A stretch of 64,000 bases of DNA from Chryseobacterium culicis (GTDB lineage: Bacteria; Bacteroidota; Bacteroidia; Flavobacteriales; Weeksellaceae): the NCBI RefSeq assembly GCF_002979755.1, contig NZ_PCPP01000002.1, forward strand, positions 558,001-622,000, in the 5' to 3' direction. Below the pieces are notes generated by a model, which saw nothing but the letters and a program-made list of their open reading frames with translations, was not told the origin of the DNA and searched no databases. Each line of letters begins with the position of its first letter. Position 1 is the first letter of the stretch. The position numbers were made by a program, and so were the translations under genes. Positions 1 to 8,770 of the stretch are shown in pieces.

Positions 1-693
1 AATAATACCAAGCAAAACGAGAATAAATGATAGTATTCCTATTACAGAAATTATGGCTGCCCAATTTTTGGGAATTGTGTATTTATTAAGTAAAAGAGCA
101 AAAAGAATTCCTACTACAAAATAAAGATTCAGTGAGTGGGTTACCATTTTCAGATAAGGACTGTCAAAATGGATAATATAGCCTAAAATTGAAGTAAGAA
201 TGAAAAATCCTACGATGAAATAATACCTTTTTTCTTTAAAAAATAACGAGAGTCCAAATATGAGATAAAAGAACATTTCAAAATTTAAAGACCAGCCCAA
301 GAAAAGCACAGGGAATTCCTTTTGGGTAGGAAGAAATAATAAAGAATGAATAAGCTCATAAAGGCCTTCTCCATGGAAGTATAGAAAGAAAACGCCTCCC
401 GGTATTATTGCGGCAAATGTCAAAAGATAATACAGCGGAACAATTCTGATCACTCTTCTTTTGTAAAATAAAGTGATCTGCTGAAAAGTATCCTTGCTGA
501 AATTTATTTTTTGAGTGGTGAAAGCCATGATAAATCCACTGATAATAAAGAATACGGGAACACCGATGCTTCCTTTTTTAAATAGAAAGTCACCAAGATT
601 CAGCCCTGGTAAGTTGATGGTATCACGAAAGTGAAAGCAACATACCAATAATGCTGAAATTCCTCTTAATATCTGGAGGTTGTTCAGTTTCAT
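1..693 (-). CDS. Acyltransferase-3 (OafA-like) integral membrane protein, C-terminus beyond the window
   Basis: Open frame from an ATG at 693 running off the left edge, 231 codons visible. The protein starts MKLNNLQILRG and has the acyltransferase-3 hallmarks: an RGISALLVCCFHF segment carrying the catalytic-type His in the first helix, an SGF turn, a KRRVIRIVPLYY segment and the W-S-L-x-F-E-x-F-F-Y motif near residue 132. Several further hydrophobic helices follow. The family moves acyl groups (usually acetyl) onto surface sugars at the cytoplasmic membrane. As the distal visible gene of the polysaccharide operon it probably decorates the exported glycan. It begins 13 nt after the upstream glycosyltransferase. 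Family is secure; acyl group and acceptor sugar are unknown. Confidence 0.88.
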   Translation of the reverse strand, partial: MKLNNLQILRGISALLVCCFHFRDTINLPGLNLGDFLFKKGSIGVPVFFIISGFIMAFTTQKINFSKDTFQQITLFYKRRVIRIVPLYYLLTFAAIIPGGVFFLYFHGEGLYELIHSLLFLPTQKEFPVLFLGWSLNFEMFFYLIFGLSLFFKEKRYYFIVGFFILTSILGYIIHFDSPYLKMVTHSLNLYFVVGILFALLLNKYTIPKNWAAIISVIGILSFILVLLGII

Positions 694-706
694 ACCCGGA
701 CGAATC

Positions 707-1534
707 CTATCTTTTAAAAATTTTCTTCAAAATAAGTCCCATTACAAAAGGTACTCTTGCTATATTATGCTGAAAGGTTTTGAAGCCATCTATGGTAAAT
801 TTCGTGTCTTCAGTCATTCCATATTCTGAAAAATCAACCTTAGGAACGGCTTTATGTTTAAAAGTAACATTCATCAGATTATACTGATGGATGATCTGTA
901 TGTACATTTCCTTGCTGTCTTCCACAGAAAAATCCGGATAATGGCGATAACTATTGTGAGCTCTTTCTTTTAACATCGTTTTGAAGTTATCTACACTTTC
1001 TGCCAGGCTTACAAAAGGATTTACCACAGCATTATAAACATTCACTACTGCTTTACGGTCCGGAAGCATGGTAAGCTGGTATCCTCTTCTTAAATCGATA
1101 ACAAGGTCATGAATCGGCTTGAAGTGCTCCTGTACGGTTTTTATATAATCCTGATGAAGCATATCATCATTATCAAGTTCACTGGTGATTACGAATTTTG
1201 TATCAGGAGTGAAGAATTGAGGAATAACTTCTACAGCTTTGGTTTTCATTGCATCAAAATCCTCTACAAAAACAGCTCTGAAAACAGGGTATTCCGCTTC
1301 GATTTCTTTGATGATTTTTCTAAACTTATCAGATGTATTGATGTCAAAAAAAGTAAGCCATACATAGTTTTGATTCGTCTGATTTTTATAGGAAGGGAGT
1401 ACGTAGGTTCTGAATAATTTGAATCTGTCATCCAGCCAATCTTCGGTAAGAGGTTTATATCCTGAACGTGTCTCGTTCCAGCCTTTTGTGGGAACATTGA
1501 ATCTTGTCATTATCACGTGTACAAACTGACTCAT
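707..1534 (-). CDS. Putative rhamnosyltransferase-family (Rhamno_transf) glycosyltransferase
   Basis: 275 aa. The N-terminus (FVHVIMTRFNVP) and the ELDNDD motif at residues 119-124 match the Rhamno_transf family (Pfam PF11316), a GT-A fold group related to GT2 in which the acidic motif binds the metal-nucleotide sugar. No membrane segments are visible, so it should act at the inner face of the cytoplasmic membrane, adding one sugar to the growing repeat unit. Its ATG overlaps the stop of the preceding GT2 gene (4-bp overlap, translational coupling). The family name does not prove a rhamnose donor: no rmlC/rmlD is present in the window, so another deoxysugar is at least as likely. Confidence 0.8.
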   Translation of the reverse strand: MSQFVHVIMTRFNVPTKGWNETRSGYKPLTEDWLDDRFKLFRTYVLPSYKNQTNQNYVWLTFFDINTSDKFRKIIKEIEAEYPVFRAVFVEDFDAMKTKAVEVIPQFFTPDTKFVITSELDNDDMLHQDYIKTVQEHFKPIHDLVIDLRRGYQLTMLPDRKAVVNVYNAVVNPFVSLAESVDNFKTMLKERAHNSYRHYPDFSVEDSKEMYIQIIHQYNLMNVTFKHKAVPKVDFSEYGMTEDTKFTIDGFKTFQHNIARVPFVMGLILKKIFKR

Positions 1535-2352
1535 CTAAATAAATTTTTTAAAAAGTTATATATTCTGTAAGGTTTACTGTTGTAAATATTTTCCAGTTTT
1601 ATTTCATAAAAGGTTTTCCTGTTTAAAAGGGCAATATAACTGGGGAAAAACTCATGAAACAGTGCTTTGTGTTTTTCATAAACGGCATGATAGATAAACT
1701 CTTTTTTATCATTGCTGCCGGTAATATCTTTTATCATGGAAGTGTCCGGATGGGATCTGTAATTGAAAACAACATAATCAATCTTGGTTATAGGTTGATT
1801 TCTGTGTGAAGAGATAAGTTGTATCCAAAACTCCCAGTCTTCAAATCCGTGTCTTAATTTTTCGTCATAAATAATGCCTTCATCAAAATATTTTTTGGCA
1901 AACATAGAAGTACAGTATAATTTATTTCCCAAAAGCAATTCCTGAAGCGTAAACTTTTCCTGTAAATTTGATTTTTTACTGGTGTGACCGAAGGTAATCG
2001 TATCTGAAAAAACAATTAGAGTATCAGGGTTTTGATCAAAAACATCCATCATCTTTTCTAAAGCCAACGGGTTAAGCGTATCATCTGCATCCAGAGGCAG
2101 AATATAATCTCCTGAAGCATTTCTTATCCCTGTATTGCGGGCTCCGGAAAGACCTTTGTTTTCCTGATAAACATAGCGTATCCTATCATTTTCAAGTTTT
2201 TTGGATACCACTGCTGTATCATCTGTAGAACCATCATCTACAATAATGCATTCCCAGTTGGGATAAGACTGGTTCATAACAGACTGTATGCATTCTTCCA
2301 GATATTTTGCATGATTAAAACAAGGAACAATGATGGAAACTTTATTTGTCAT
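1531..2352 (-). CDS. Family 2 glycosyltransferase
   Basis: 273 aa, length typical for a single-domain GT2 enzyme. Starts with the GT-A beta-strand VSIIVPCFNHA. The nucleotide-binding DDGSTDD is at about residues 39-45 and the metal-binding LDADD at 87-91. LRHGFEDWEFWIQL further on carries the E-D-W/E-x-W acceptor-side motif common in polysaccharide GT2 enzymes. No signal peptide or membrane span. It overlaps the Rhamno_transf gene by 4 bp and lies 15 nt after the short epimerase gene, so it is co-transcribed. Donor and linkage cannot be read from sequence. Confidence 0.9.
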   Translation of the reverse strand: MTNKVSIIVPCFNHAKYLEECIQSVMNQSYPNWECIIVDDGSTDDTAVVSKKLENDRIRYVYQENKGLSGARNTGIRNASGDYILPLDADDTLNPLALEKMMDVFDQNPDTLIVFSDTITFGHTSKKSNLQEKFTLQELLLGNKLYCTSMFAKKYFDEGIIYDEKLRHGFEDWEFWIQLISSHRNQPITKIDYVVFNYRSHPDTSMIKDITGSNDKKEFIYHAVYEKHKALFHEFFPSYIALLNRKTFYEIKLENIYNSKPYRIYNFLKNLFR

Positions 2353-2367
2353 TCAATATGTTTTATT

Positions 2368-3036
2368 TTATAAATATGCTGAAAATAATTTTCTTAGGTA
2401 ATCCTCGGAAGAAATTCCATGGAAAAAAGATTCTGTACGGGGATTAAATTCTATATTATAATAAGAGCCCTCATTAATATTTTCATATTCTGCTTTTTTG
2501 CCTAAATGTTCTTCCAATAGGGAAAGAATTTCGGGAAGAGAATACTGATAAGGATAAGTAAGATTGATAATTTCATTGTTGAATACATCGAGATATTGCT
2601 CCGTAAATAAAGCAATATCATCCGTGCCAATAAGGATTCTTCTGGCGTTATTGTGTATCGTGAATTTGTTTCCGGACAGAATTGAGTTCTTAAGGAAGTT
2701 GATCAACGTATTTGGATTCCCTCCACGGCCTACGGCATTTCCGATTCTGAAAATGACAAAGTTTTTGCATTGCTCTGTAATGAACTTTTCAGCGTTAAGT
2801 TTATGATTAACGTATGGGCTGTCTTTTTTTGTAGGATCATAAATACTGCAAGTCGAAAAATACACTATTTTTTTATCCGGAAACTCTTCTGTTACTTTTG
2901 TTAATAGAGAGATTTCCCTTTCAAATTCTGCAGGATTTTTTTCCAGAGAATTGGAAACCCCTGAAGCGAAAAATAGTATCTCTTCTCTGTCATAAGGTCT
3001 TACGGCTGTTGCCAGAATTCCATTGCCAATAATCAT
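2368..3036 (-). CDS. Short NAD-dependent epimerase/dehydratase-like protein
   Basis: 222 aa, well below the usual 300 or more residues of extended SDR sugar epimerases. The N-terminus reads MIIGNGILA, a degenerate Rossmann G-x-G-x-x-A motif. YFSTCSIYDP and an S-P-Y-V-N-H-K segment provide the catalytic-type Ser/Tyr and Y-x3-K. The FRIGNAVGRGG stretch resembles the substrate region of nucleotide-sugar epimerases. It lies between two GT2 genes and probably remodels a nucleotide sugar used by the locus. The shortened N-terminal half could mean weak cofactor binding or a specialised subfamily. Reaction not assignable; the SDR fold is fairly secure. Confidence 0.68.
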   Translation of the reverse strand: MIIGNGILATAVRPYDREEILFFASGVSNSLEKNPAEFEREISLLTKVTEEFPDKKIVYFSTCSIYDPTKKDSPYVNHKLNAEKFITEQCKNFVIFRIGNAVGRGGNPNTLINFLKNSILSGNKFTIHNNARRILIGTDDIALFTEQYLDVFNNEIINLTYPYQYSLPEILSLLEEHLGKKAEYENINEGSYYNIEFNPRTESFFHGISSEDYLRKLFSAYL

Positions 3037-3068
3037 ATGCTTTTTTTATCTAAACGTTTTAAAAAACC

Positions 3069-3914
3069 TTACAGGTATCTGAAGATTTTAAATAGTCCAA
3101 GTTTATTTCCCAGTTTTGCCCATCGTGAATTCTTCACACGATCCAGCTTGTCAAGAGTATATTTGTATTTGTTTTTTGGAATATAGTTCTCGAGAAAAAG
3201 ATCTTCAATATTGATATTTCTTCTTTCAGCCATTTTGATAAGAGCTACCCAATGCCAGAACAGGGCTTTTTCTGTATTTTTTGTGGTAGATATTCCATTT
3301 TGATGAATCCTATACAGGTATAAATCTTCATCAATATACTTTACGGGAGCTGCCTCGCACATTTTCATGTACCAGTCTTTATCTTCAGCAATTTTTAAAA
3401 ACGGATCAATTCCGGAAGTCTTTTCGTATATCTTTTTTTTAAAAGTAGCAAAATGTGAAATTTCACCATTAAAATTTAGATAAGACTGATCGAGCTCAGT
3501 AATCTGTTTTGCTTTATGTACTGATTTAGGATTAAGGTGTTCATCACAAAATACGAGATTGGAATAAACCATCCCTGCTTCAGGATATTCAGAATGTGTT
3601 TTTAAAACAAACTCCAGCGCATGGGGAGCCAACGCATCATCAGGGTCTAAAAAACCACATATTTCAGATTCAGCAAGCTCTATTAATCTCTTTTTTGTAT
3701 ATCCGATTCCTCTGTTTTGATCATTCTGATTGATTTTAAACCGGGAATCATCACCTGTCATTTTTCTTATGACTTCAAGAGAATCATCAGTAGAGCCATC
3801 ATCTAAAATTACAGCTTCCCAGTCGGTTTCAGTCTGAGCCATTAAACTTTGGTAACATTTTTCAAAAAAATGACCATTATTATAATTGGCAATAAGTACG
3901 CTGAATTTACTCAT
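3069..3914 (-). CDS. Family 2 glycosyltransferase
   Basis: 281 aa. FSVLIANYNNGHF opens a GT-A fold; LDDGSTDDS is at residues 37-45 and the metal-binding G-F-L-D-P-D-D-A lies near residue 90. AEDKDWYMKM near residue 180 supplies the E-D-x-D/W acceptor-loop motif. No membrane segment. The start overlaps the stop of the WbsX-like gene by 8 bp, indicating coupling. Acts in the cytoplasm on the lipid-linked repeat unit. Paralogous to the GT2 at 1531-2352 but clearly diverged, so it should form a different linkage. Confidence 0.9.
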   Translation of the reverse strand: MSKFSVLIANYNNGHFFEKCYQSLMAQTETDWEAVILDDGSTDDSLEVIRKMTGDDSRFKINQNDQNRGIGYTKKRLIELAESEICGFLDPDDALAPHALEFVLKTHSEYPEAGMVYSNLVFCDEHLNPKSVHKAKQITELDQSYLNFNGEISHFATFKKKIYEKTSGIDPFLKIAEDKDWYMKMCEAAPVKYIDEDLYLYRIHQNGISTTKNTEKALFWHWVALIKMAERRNINIEDLFLENYIPKNKYKYTLDKLDRVKNSRWAKLGNKLGLFKIFRYL

Positions 3915-5031
3915 TTCTACTGTGTTTATTCAAGATTTTTTTTAATGCATTCAAATAGCCGAAACCATTTTTTCTATCCGGTTCCAAAATGTTTCCTTCT
4001 GCCCATTCGTTCCAGGATTTAACAATTAAGAACTGTTCCGGATAATCTTTTTTATCTTCAAGATATTGTGCCGCTTTTTCTACCTGCTGTTCAAACAGTT
4101 CCGGTGAATTGTTGGCCAGGATAATCCCTCGGTAGCCACTTCTTGGCGTATTGTCCCAATTGGGCAGAACGCATGGATAGGTCGCTACATTGCTTTCTTC
4201 AAACTTTAAGTCATTTACAACTGCCTTAGCATCCTGAATTCTGACTTTAGGCTGTTCTTTTTTCTTAATTCCGATTAATCCTTTTATTCTGTTTTTATAA
4301 TATTGGGAATGAGAGATGTATTCTTTTTTATTAATATGCGGTATCCAGGCTTTATGAAAAGCATTGGAAATTTTACTGTCATATCCCATAGATTGAAAAT
4401 CTATATCATCAGAAAGTTTGTTGGAAGCCATCACATACAATCCATCAAATCCGTTTTCTTTGGCAAGCTCTCTGAATTTTGAAATATAGTGCGGATCTCC
4501 TTCATTTAAATGATTAGGATCATAGATGATGAAAAGAGGCTTATTATCTACTTTGATATATCTTTCGTCCTTAAAGAAAGGAAGCAGATATTCAAAATGA
4601 GCGATTAAATCCTGCTCATCAGGATAAGTTTGTTCTGCCAGTATTTTTTCTGATAACCCATGCCATATTCCTGACCACGTTTCATTGGCCCAGCAGAAAC
4701 AAAACGGGAAATCTGGCTTTCCTGATTTCAATACATCATTAGCAACGCGCTCCAACAATTGTTTACCGCTGCCAAACCAGTAATGATAAAAGATAAACCC
4801 GTGTACTCCATAATCTTTTGCAATCTGAGCCTGATGTTCTCTTACTTCAGGAACACGGAGATCATAATATCCAAGGTCTGCAGGAAATATAGGCTGTTCA
4901 TGCCCTTCAAATAACGGTTGAGCTTTACTTACATTGGTCCATTCTGTAAAACCTTTTCCCCACCATTCGTCATTTTCGGGGACAGGGTGGTATTGAGGGA
5001 GATAAAATGCAAGCGGTTTTATTTTTTTCAT
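3907..5031 (-). CDS. WbsX-like / GH99-like protein of polysaccharide synthesis
   Basis: 374 aa. Opens with KPLAFYLPQYHPVPEND and a W-W-G-x-G-F-T-E-W motif. FYHYWF, CFCWANETW and KSWNEWAEGN follow, the signature set of the Glyco_transf_WbsX family (Pfam PF14307), which has a GH99-like barrel. No signal peptide, so it is probably cytoplasmic. The family occurs in O-antigen, capsule and rhamnan clusters, where it has been described both as a glycosyltransferase and as glycoside-hydrolase-like; its reaction remains poorly defined. It starts 2 nt after the acetyltransferase stop and overlaps the next GT2, so it belongs to this operon. Confidence 0.88.
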   Translation of the reverse strand: MKKIKPLAFYLPQYHPVPENDEWWGKGFTEWTNVSKAQPLFEGHEQPIFPADLGYYDLRVPEVREHQAQIAKDYGVHGFIFYHYWFGSGKQLLERVANDVLKSGKPDFPFCFCWANETWSGIWHGLSEKILAEQTYPDEQDLIAHFEYLLPFFKDERYIKVDNKPLFIIYDPNHLNEGDPHYISKFRELAKENGFDGLYVMASNKLSDDIDFQSMGYDSKISNAFHKAWIPHINKKEYISHSQYYKNRIKGLIGIKKKEQPKVRIQDAKAVVNDLKFEESNVATYPCVLPNWDNTPRSGYRGIILANNSPELFEQQVEKAAQYLEDKKDYPEQFLIVKSWNEWAEGNILEPDRKNGFGYLNALKKILNKHSRNE

Positions 5032-5033
5032 AA

Positions 5034-5648
5034 TCAGTTTTCTAATGTTTTTATTAATCTGGCGGGAATTCCTGCAATAACTGAATTTTTAGGGAAACTT
5101 TTGTTCACTACAGCATTGGCTCCTATGATGCTATTTTCCCCAATGGTGACTCCCGGAAGTATACATACTCCTTCACCAATCCATACGTTATCTTCAATAA
5201 TAACGGGACCTTTAGAATATAAAGGCCTTGTAGCAGGAGTGTTTTCCAGGTCATTAAACGCTATATTTCCATGGGAATGGTCAGAAATATATATTCTGCT
5301 GGCCATAAGTACATTATTTCCTATAACAATTTTATTAATTGCTCCAATATGAACATCGGAATTACACACTACATTATCTCCAATTACAATTTCAGGATGA
5401 AATTCTTCTCCCTGAAAACGATCCCATGCCTCCAGCCTTAAATGATATAAAGAACTGAAATTTTTACCTATTGAGATATATTTAGGATTTTTTATCCAGT
5501 GTTCTTCCGGTAATGCAGAATTCGTTCCGAATTTTTTGAAGCTTTTCTGAGCCCATATATTCAGTTTGTTTTGCTGGTGGGTTTTATAAGCATTCGAATT
5601 CAGTATATCGAATAAAAAACTGACAATATATTTTTTAAAAAAATTCAT
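5034..5648 (-). CDS. Hexapeptide-repeat (left-handed beta-helix) acyltransferase
   Basis: 204 aa. The C-terminal two thirds show hexapeptide repeats (VVIGDNVVCNSDVHIG, IEDNVWIGEGVCILPG, VTIGENSIIGANAVV), and ISDHSHG supplies the catalytic-type His of the maltose/galactoside/xenobiotic acetyltransferase group. The N-terminal 50 residues are basic and amphipathic. Expected to be a trimeric acetyl-CoA-dependent O- or N-acetyltransferase acting on a sugar of the repeat unit. It sits 33 nt after the aminotransferase gene, so it is one candidate (with the NeuD-like protein at 6974) for acetylating the amino group of dTDP-Fuc4N. The two cannot be separated from sequence alone. Confidence 0.85.
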   Translation of the reverse strand: MNFFKKYIVSFLFDILNSNAYKTHQQNKLNIWAQKSFKKFGTNSALPEEHWIKNPKYISIGKNFSSLYHLRLEAWDRFQGEEFHPEIVIGDNVVCNSDVHIGAINKIVIGNNVLMASRIYISDHSHGNIAFNDLENTPATRPLYSKGPVIIEDNVWIGEGVCILPGVTIGENSIIGANAVVNKSFPKNSVIAGIPARLIKTLEN

Positions 5649-5681
5649 GTTTTATGATTGAGAAGTGACAAGGCAGTTGTA

Positions 5682-6824
5682 TTATTTTGTATAAAAACTG
5701 TTGATCAGTTCTATGATTTTATTCTGCTCATTTTCAGATAATTCATAATAAAATGGCAACCTTAGCAGACAATCTGTGAAATGATCTGAATTAGGAATAT
5801 CTATTTTAGGATTGTTGGCCAGGAAAAAATCACTTTTATTCAAACTTAAATAATGAAAAACAGGGTGAATATCCTGAGTCTTTAAATATTGGATCAGATG
5901 GGTCCTTTCTTCATAGCTTCTGCATATAATATAATACATATGAGCATTATTGGTTGCATAAGAAGGCATATCAGGTAAGGTTATAAAGCCTTTTTCCTGT
6001 AATGATGAGAGTCCGTTTTGATAGTTGTTCCAGATCTCCAATCTTTTTTTCTGGATGATTTCGAGATTCTCCAGCTGAGCATACAGGAAAGCTGAGATAA
6101 TTTCTGAAGGCAGGAACGATGATCCAAGGTCTACCCAGCCATATTTGTTCACTTCTCCTCTGAAGAAAGCACTTCTGTTTGTTCCTTTTTCACGGATTAC
6201 TTCAGCACGGTCAAAATATTGAGGATCATTGATGGCCAGCATTCCGCCTTCTCCGGCAATGATATTTTTGGTTTCATGGAATGAAAAGGCTGCAAAGTGG
6301 CCTATAGAGCCAAGTGCTTTTCTGGTTCCGTCTGAGAAAGTATAATAGCTGTCGATAGCCTGTGCAGCATCTTCCACTACAAATAAATTATGCTTTTGAG
6401 CCAGATCCATAATCTTTTCCATATCACATGCTACACCTGCATAATGCACGGGAACAATTACTTTTGTTTTTTCGGTGATATGCTTTTCTATTTCTACAGG
6501 ATCAATATTGGGATTATTATGGCAGGAGTCTACAAAAACTATTTTTGCTCCCCTCAGGGCAAAAGCATTGGCTGAAGATACAAAGGTGTAGCTTGGTACA
6601 ATTACTTCGTCACCTGGCTCTACATTACACAAAATGGCTGCCATCTCCAGAGCATCGGTACAAGATGTAGTCATCAGTACTTTAGGAAAATGATATTTCT
6701 GTTCAAAGAAATTCTGGCATTTTTTTGTAAACATTCCATCTCCTGAAATTTTACCGCTCTTTACCGCTTCTTCAATATATGTAAGCTCTTTACCAATAAT
6801 AAATGGTTTGTTAAATGGGATCAT
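5682..6824 (-). CDS. rffA: dTDP-4-amino-4,6-dideoxygalactose transaminase (RffA/WecE type)
   Basis: 380 aa, close to the length of E. coli RffA/WecE. It is a PLP aminotransferase of the DegT/DnrJ/EryC1 fold: EDAAQA at residues 151-156 contacts the cofactor ring, and the FHETKN segment holds the Schiff-base Lys at 186. The family aminates dTDP-4-keto-6-deoxyglucose, the product of RfbB, which is encoded in the same locus, giving dTDP-Fuc4N. Resemblance to RffA is strong over the N-terminal half (IPFNKPF, GKISGDG, TTSCTDALEMAA). A TAnnTTTG-like box at 6942-6949 could give it its own promoter. Substrate is inferred from homology and context. Confidence 0.87.
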   Translation of the reverse strand: MIPFNKPFIIGKELTYIEEAVKSGKISGDGMFTKKCQNFFEQKYHFPKVLMTTSCTDALEMAAILCNVEPGDEVIVPSYTFVSSANAFALRGAKIVFVDSCHNNPNIDPVEIEKHITEKTKVIVPVHYAGVACDMEKIMDLAQKHNLFVVEDAAQAIDSYYTFSDGTRKALGSIGHFAAFSFHETKNIIAGEGGMLAINDPQYFDRAEVIREKGTNRSAFFRGEVNKYGWVDLGSSFLPSEIISAFLYAQLENLEIIQKKRLEIWNNYQNGLSSLQEKGFITLPDMPSYATNNAHMYYIICRSYEERTHLIQYLKTQDIHPVFHYLSLNKSDFFLANNPKIDIPNSDHFTDCLLRLPFYYELSENEQNKIIELINSFYTK

Positions 6825-6941
6825 AGTGTTTTAAATTTTGAATCTTTGATGTCTATAAACTTTTTTCAATATATCTATAAGAGACTTAACTGACTAAAAT
6901 AGTTATGCCTGGTATAAAAATAAATACACCAATATTAAATA

Positions 6942-6949
6942 CAAATATA
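6942..6949 (-). promoter_or_regulatory. Putative -7 element of an internal promoter before rffA
   Basis: On the minus strand the bases read TATATTTG, a match to the Bacteroidota -7 consensus TAnnTTTG. It lies in the only sizeable gap (150 bp, 6825-6973) inside the minus-strand polysaccharide operon, about 120 nt before the rffA ATG. No convincing -33 TTG is seen at the expected spacing, so this is a weak candidate. Confidence 0.4.
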
Positions 6950-6973
6950 TTATTATAAAATGTAATCACTGAG

Positions 6974-7606
6974 TTATCGTATAAATCTTACAGGATTTCC
7001 TACATATAGACCAGATTCGGAAATATTTTTAATAACAACCGAGCCTCCCCCCAGCTGTACTTTTTCTGAAATGTTGATGTTGTCAATAATGGTGCTGTTT
7101 ATTCCAAGAATACATAGTTCTGAGATAGAAACAAAACCAGCTACCGCTACAGATGGAGATAGAAAACAATGATTTCCGACCCATGAATCATGAGCTATTG
7201 TACACGAAATATTCATAAGGACGTTGTCTCCGATGTTCACATTCTGATCGATCATACAATTCGGGTAAATCACTGAACCTTCTCCTATTGTTGCAGAAGG
7301 ATCAATATAGCTTGTAGAATGAATAAAAGTATAAAAAGGAATTTTATTTTTAAAAGTTTCAAACACCTGCTTTTTAAATTCCAGGTGTTTATAACCAATA
7401 GCAATGATTATTTCATCAAAAATATCCTGTTGGAAAATATTAGTAATCTCTTCTTTTCCTCCTAATATGGGAAGATTCTTAACTGTATTTCCTTTTTCCT
7501 GAAAGTCATCAAAAAAGCCAACAACTTTATCATCGGTGTCAGTCTGGATATGATAAAGAATCTGCTGCCCAAGGTGGCCAGACCCAATTATAGCAATACG
7601 TTTCAT
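6974..7606 (-). CDS. NeuD/PglD-like sugar O/N-acyltransferase
   Basis: 210 aa. The N-terminal 75 residues form a PglD/NeuD-type Rossmann-like domain (MKRIAIIGSGHLGQQI). The C-terminal half is a left-handed beta-helix (TIGEGSVIYPNCMI, VNIGDNVLMNISCTIAHD) whose Asn-Ile-Ser-Cys-Thr-Ile-Ala-His-Asp region carries the catalytic-type His. PglD-type enzymes N-acetylate UDP-4-amino sugars and NeuD O-acetylates sialic acid. It overlaps the ATP-grasp gene by 4 bp and precedes the rffA transaminase, so N-acylation of dTDP-Fuc4N is a reasonable guess. Acyl donor not determinable. Confidence 0.83.
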   Translation of the reverse strand: MKRIAIIGSGHLGQQILYHIQTDTDDKVVGFFDDFQEKGNTVKNLPILGGKEEITNIFQQDIFDEIIIAIGYKHLEFKKQVFETFKNKIPFYTFIHSTSYIDPSATIGEGSVIYPNCMIDQNVNIGDNVLMNISCTIAHDSWVGNHCFLSPSVAVAGFVSISELCILGINSTIIDNINISEKVQLGGGSVVIKNISESGLYVGNPVRFIR

Positions 7607-8727
7607 AATAAATCAATTTTTTGGTCAGACTGATAAATTAAATATCCGGATCGGTCATTACTGGAGTGTACATTTTGTAATGAAGAATTGGTTATTTCTT
7701 TTTTTACGATGTATTTGTCAAATTGACTTTCGGTGAAAATTGGTAACAGGTGCTTAGTGTTTTCGGATAGAAAATAAACACCTGAGTATTTTTTTTGTTG
7801 TATTTCAAGGGGTAAAATGAATTGACCTAGTGCGATATCTAAAACAGCCTGCACATAATCAAATCCTGTTGAGAGCTGAACCAAATCTGATCCTATAAAG
7901 TCTCCACCCATACGGCTGCCTATTTCAATAGGATAAACATCTCCGTTTTCTGTTATCATAAGCTCTACATGTGAGGCTCCGTTTTCAACTTTGGTGGCAT
8001 TCAGAATTGCATAGGTAATATCATGAATTTTATTTTGAATATGTTCCGGGAATGAACTGGGCTGGTGATGTGCCAGTTCTACAAAATAAGGTTCTGTAGT
8101 AATTACTTTATCTGTAATAATTATAATTTGATGTTCACCCTTGAAGCTGATGGTTTCAACACTTACTTCTTTTCCTTTGATGTATTCTTCTACCACACAG
8201 GTTTTAGAAAAAGAATAGGTTATTGCATTTTCAATAGCTGTTTTACCTTCTTCAAGAGAAGCAGCTTTTATCACCCCTAAGCTTCCTGATCTGTCAGACG
8301 GCTTTATGATTAAAGGATAATTAAACGTTGTAAAATCATCCGCATTAAATTCAGAAACTGTAATGGAGCGAGGTGAGCGGATATGATGTTCTTCAAAACA
8401 TTTTCTCATCAACGACTTGTTGGTGGTCAGTAATGAACATTCAATACTGTTTCCCGGAAGATTGAGCTCATGAGCTACGTAGGCTATTGTCGGAATACAG
8501 ATATCAGTGGCAATAGTAAGAATGCCATTGATGCCTATTACCTTACATTTTTCAAGAATGATATCTTTTTCCAGAACAGAAACATCATAAAAATAATCTG
8601 CATATTCTTTGCACACGGCTCTTCCATCATCCCATGCGAAACAATGTACTTCGTGTCCATTTTCTTTTGCCTTCTGAACAAGTGGCATCTGTAAATAGCT
8701 GGCTCCTAATATGGCGATTTTTTTCAT
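7603..8727 (-). CDS. ATP-grasp domain ligase of the polysaccharide locus
   Basis: 374 aa. The N-terminal pre-ATP-grasp domain begins KKIAILGASYLQMPLVQKA. The ATP-grasp core includes PLIIKPSDRSGSLGV (glycine-rich phosphate loop), VEEYIKGKEVSVE, and the Mg-binding HVELMITENGDVYPIEIGSR with conserved Glu and Asn/Glu residues. ATP-grasp enzymes join a carboxylate to an amine or thiol through an acyl phosphate. Resemblance is to carbamoyl-phosphate-synthase-like and PurK-like members found in carbohydrate clusters. Stop and start overlap with the NeuD-like gene (4 bp) and the close rffA transaminase suggest that it attaches a carboxylic or amino acid to an amino sugar. The substrate is inference. 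Confidence 0.8.
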   Translation of the reverse strand: MKKIAILGASYLQMPLVQKAKENGHEVHCFAWDDGRAVCKEYADYFYDVSVLEKDIILEKCKVIGINGILTIATDICIPTIAYVAHELNLPGNSIECSLLTTNKSLMRKCFEEHHIRSPRSITVSEFNADDFTTFNYPLIIKPSDRSGSLGVIKAASLEEGKTAIENAITYSFSKTCVVEEYIKGKEVSVETISFKGEHQIIIITDKVITTEPYFVELAHHQPSSFPEHIQNKIHDITYAILNATKVENGASHVELMITENGDVYPIEIGSRMGGDFIGSDLVQLSTGFDYVQAVLDIALGQFILPLEIQQKKYSGVYFLSENTKHLLPIFTESQFDKYIVKKEITNSSLQNVHSSNDRSGYLIYQSDQKIDLL

Positions 8728-8770
8728 GAAAGACTATTTAAAGTTTGAAAGATGATACTTTGTTTAAAAA

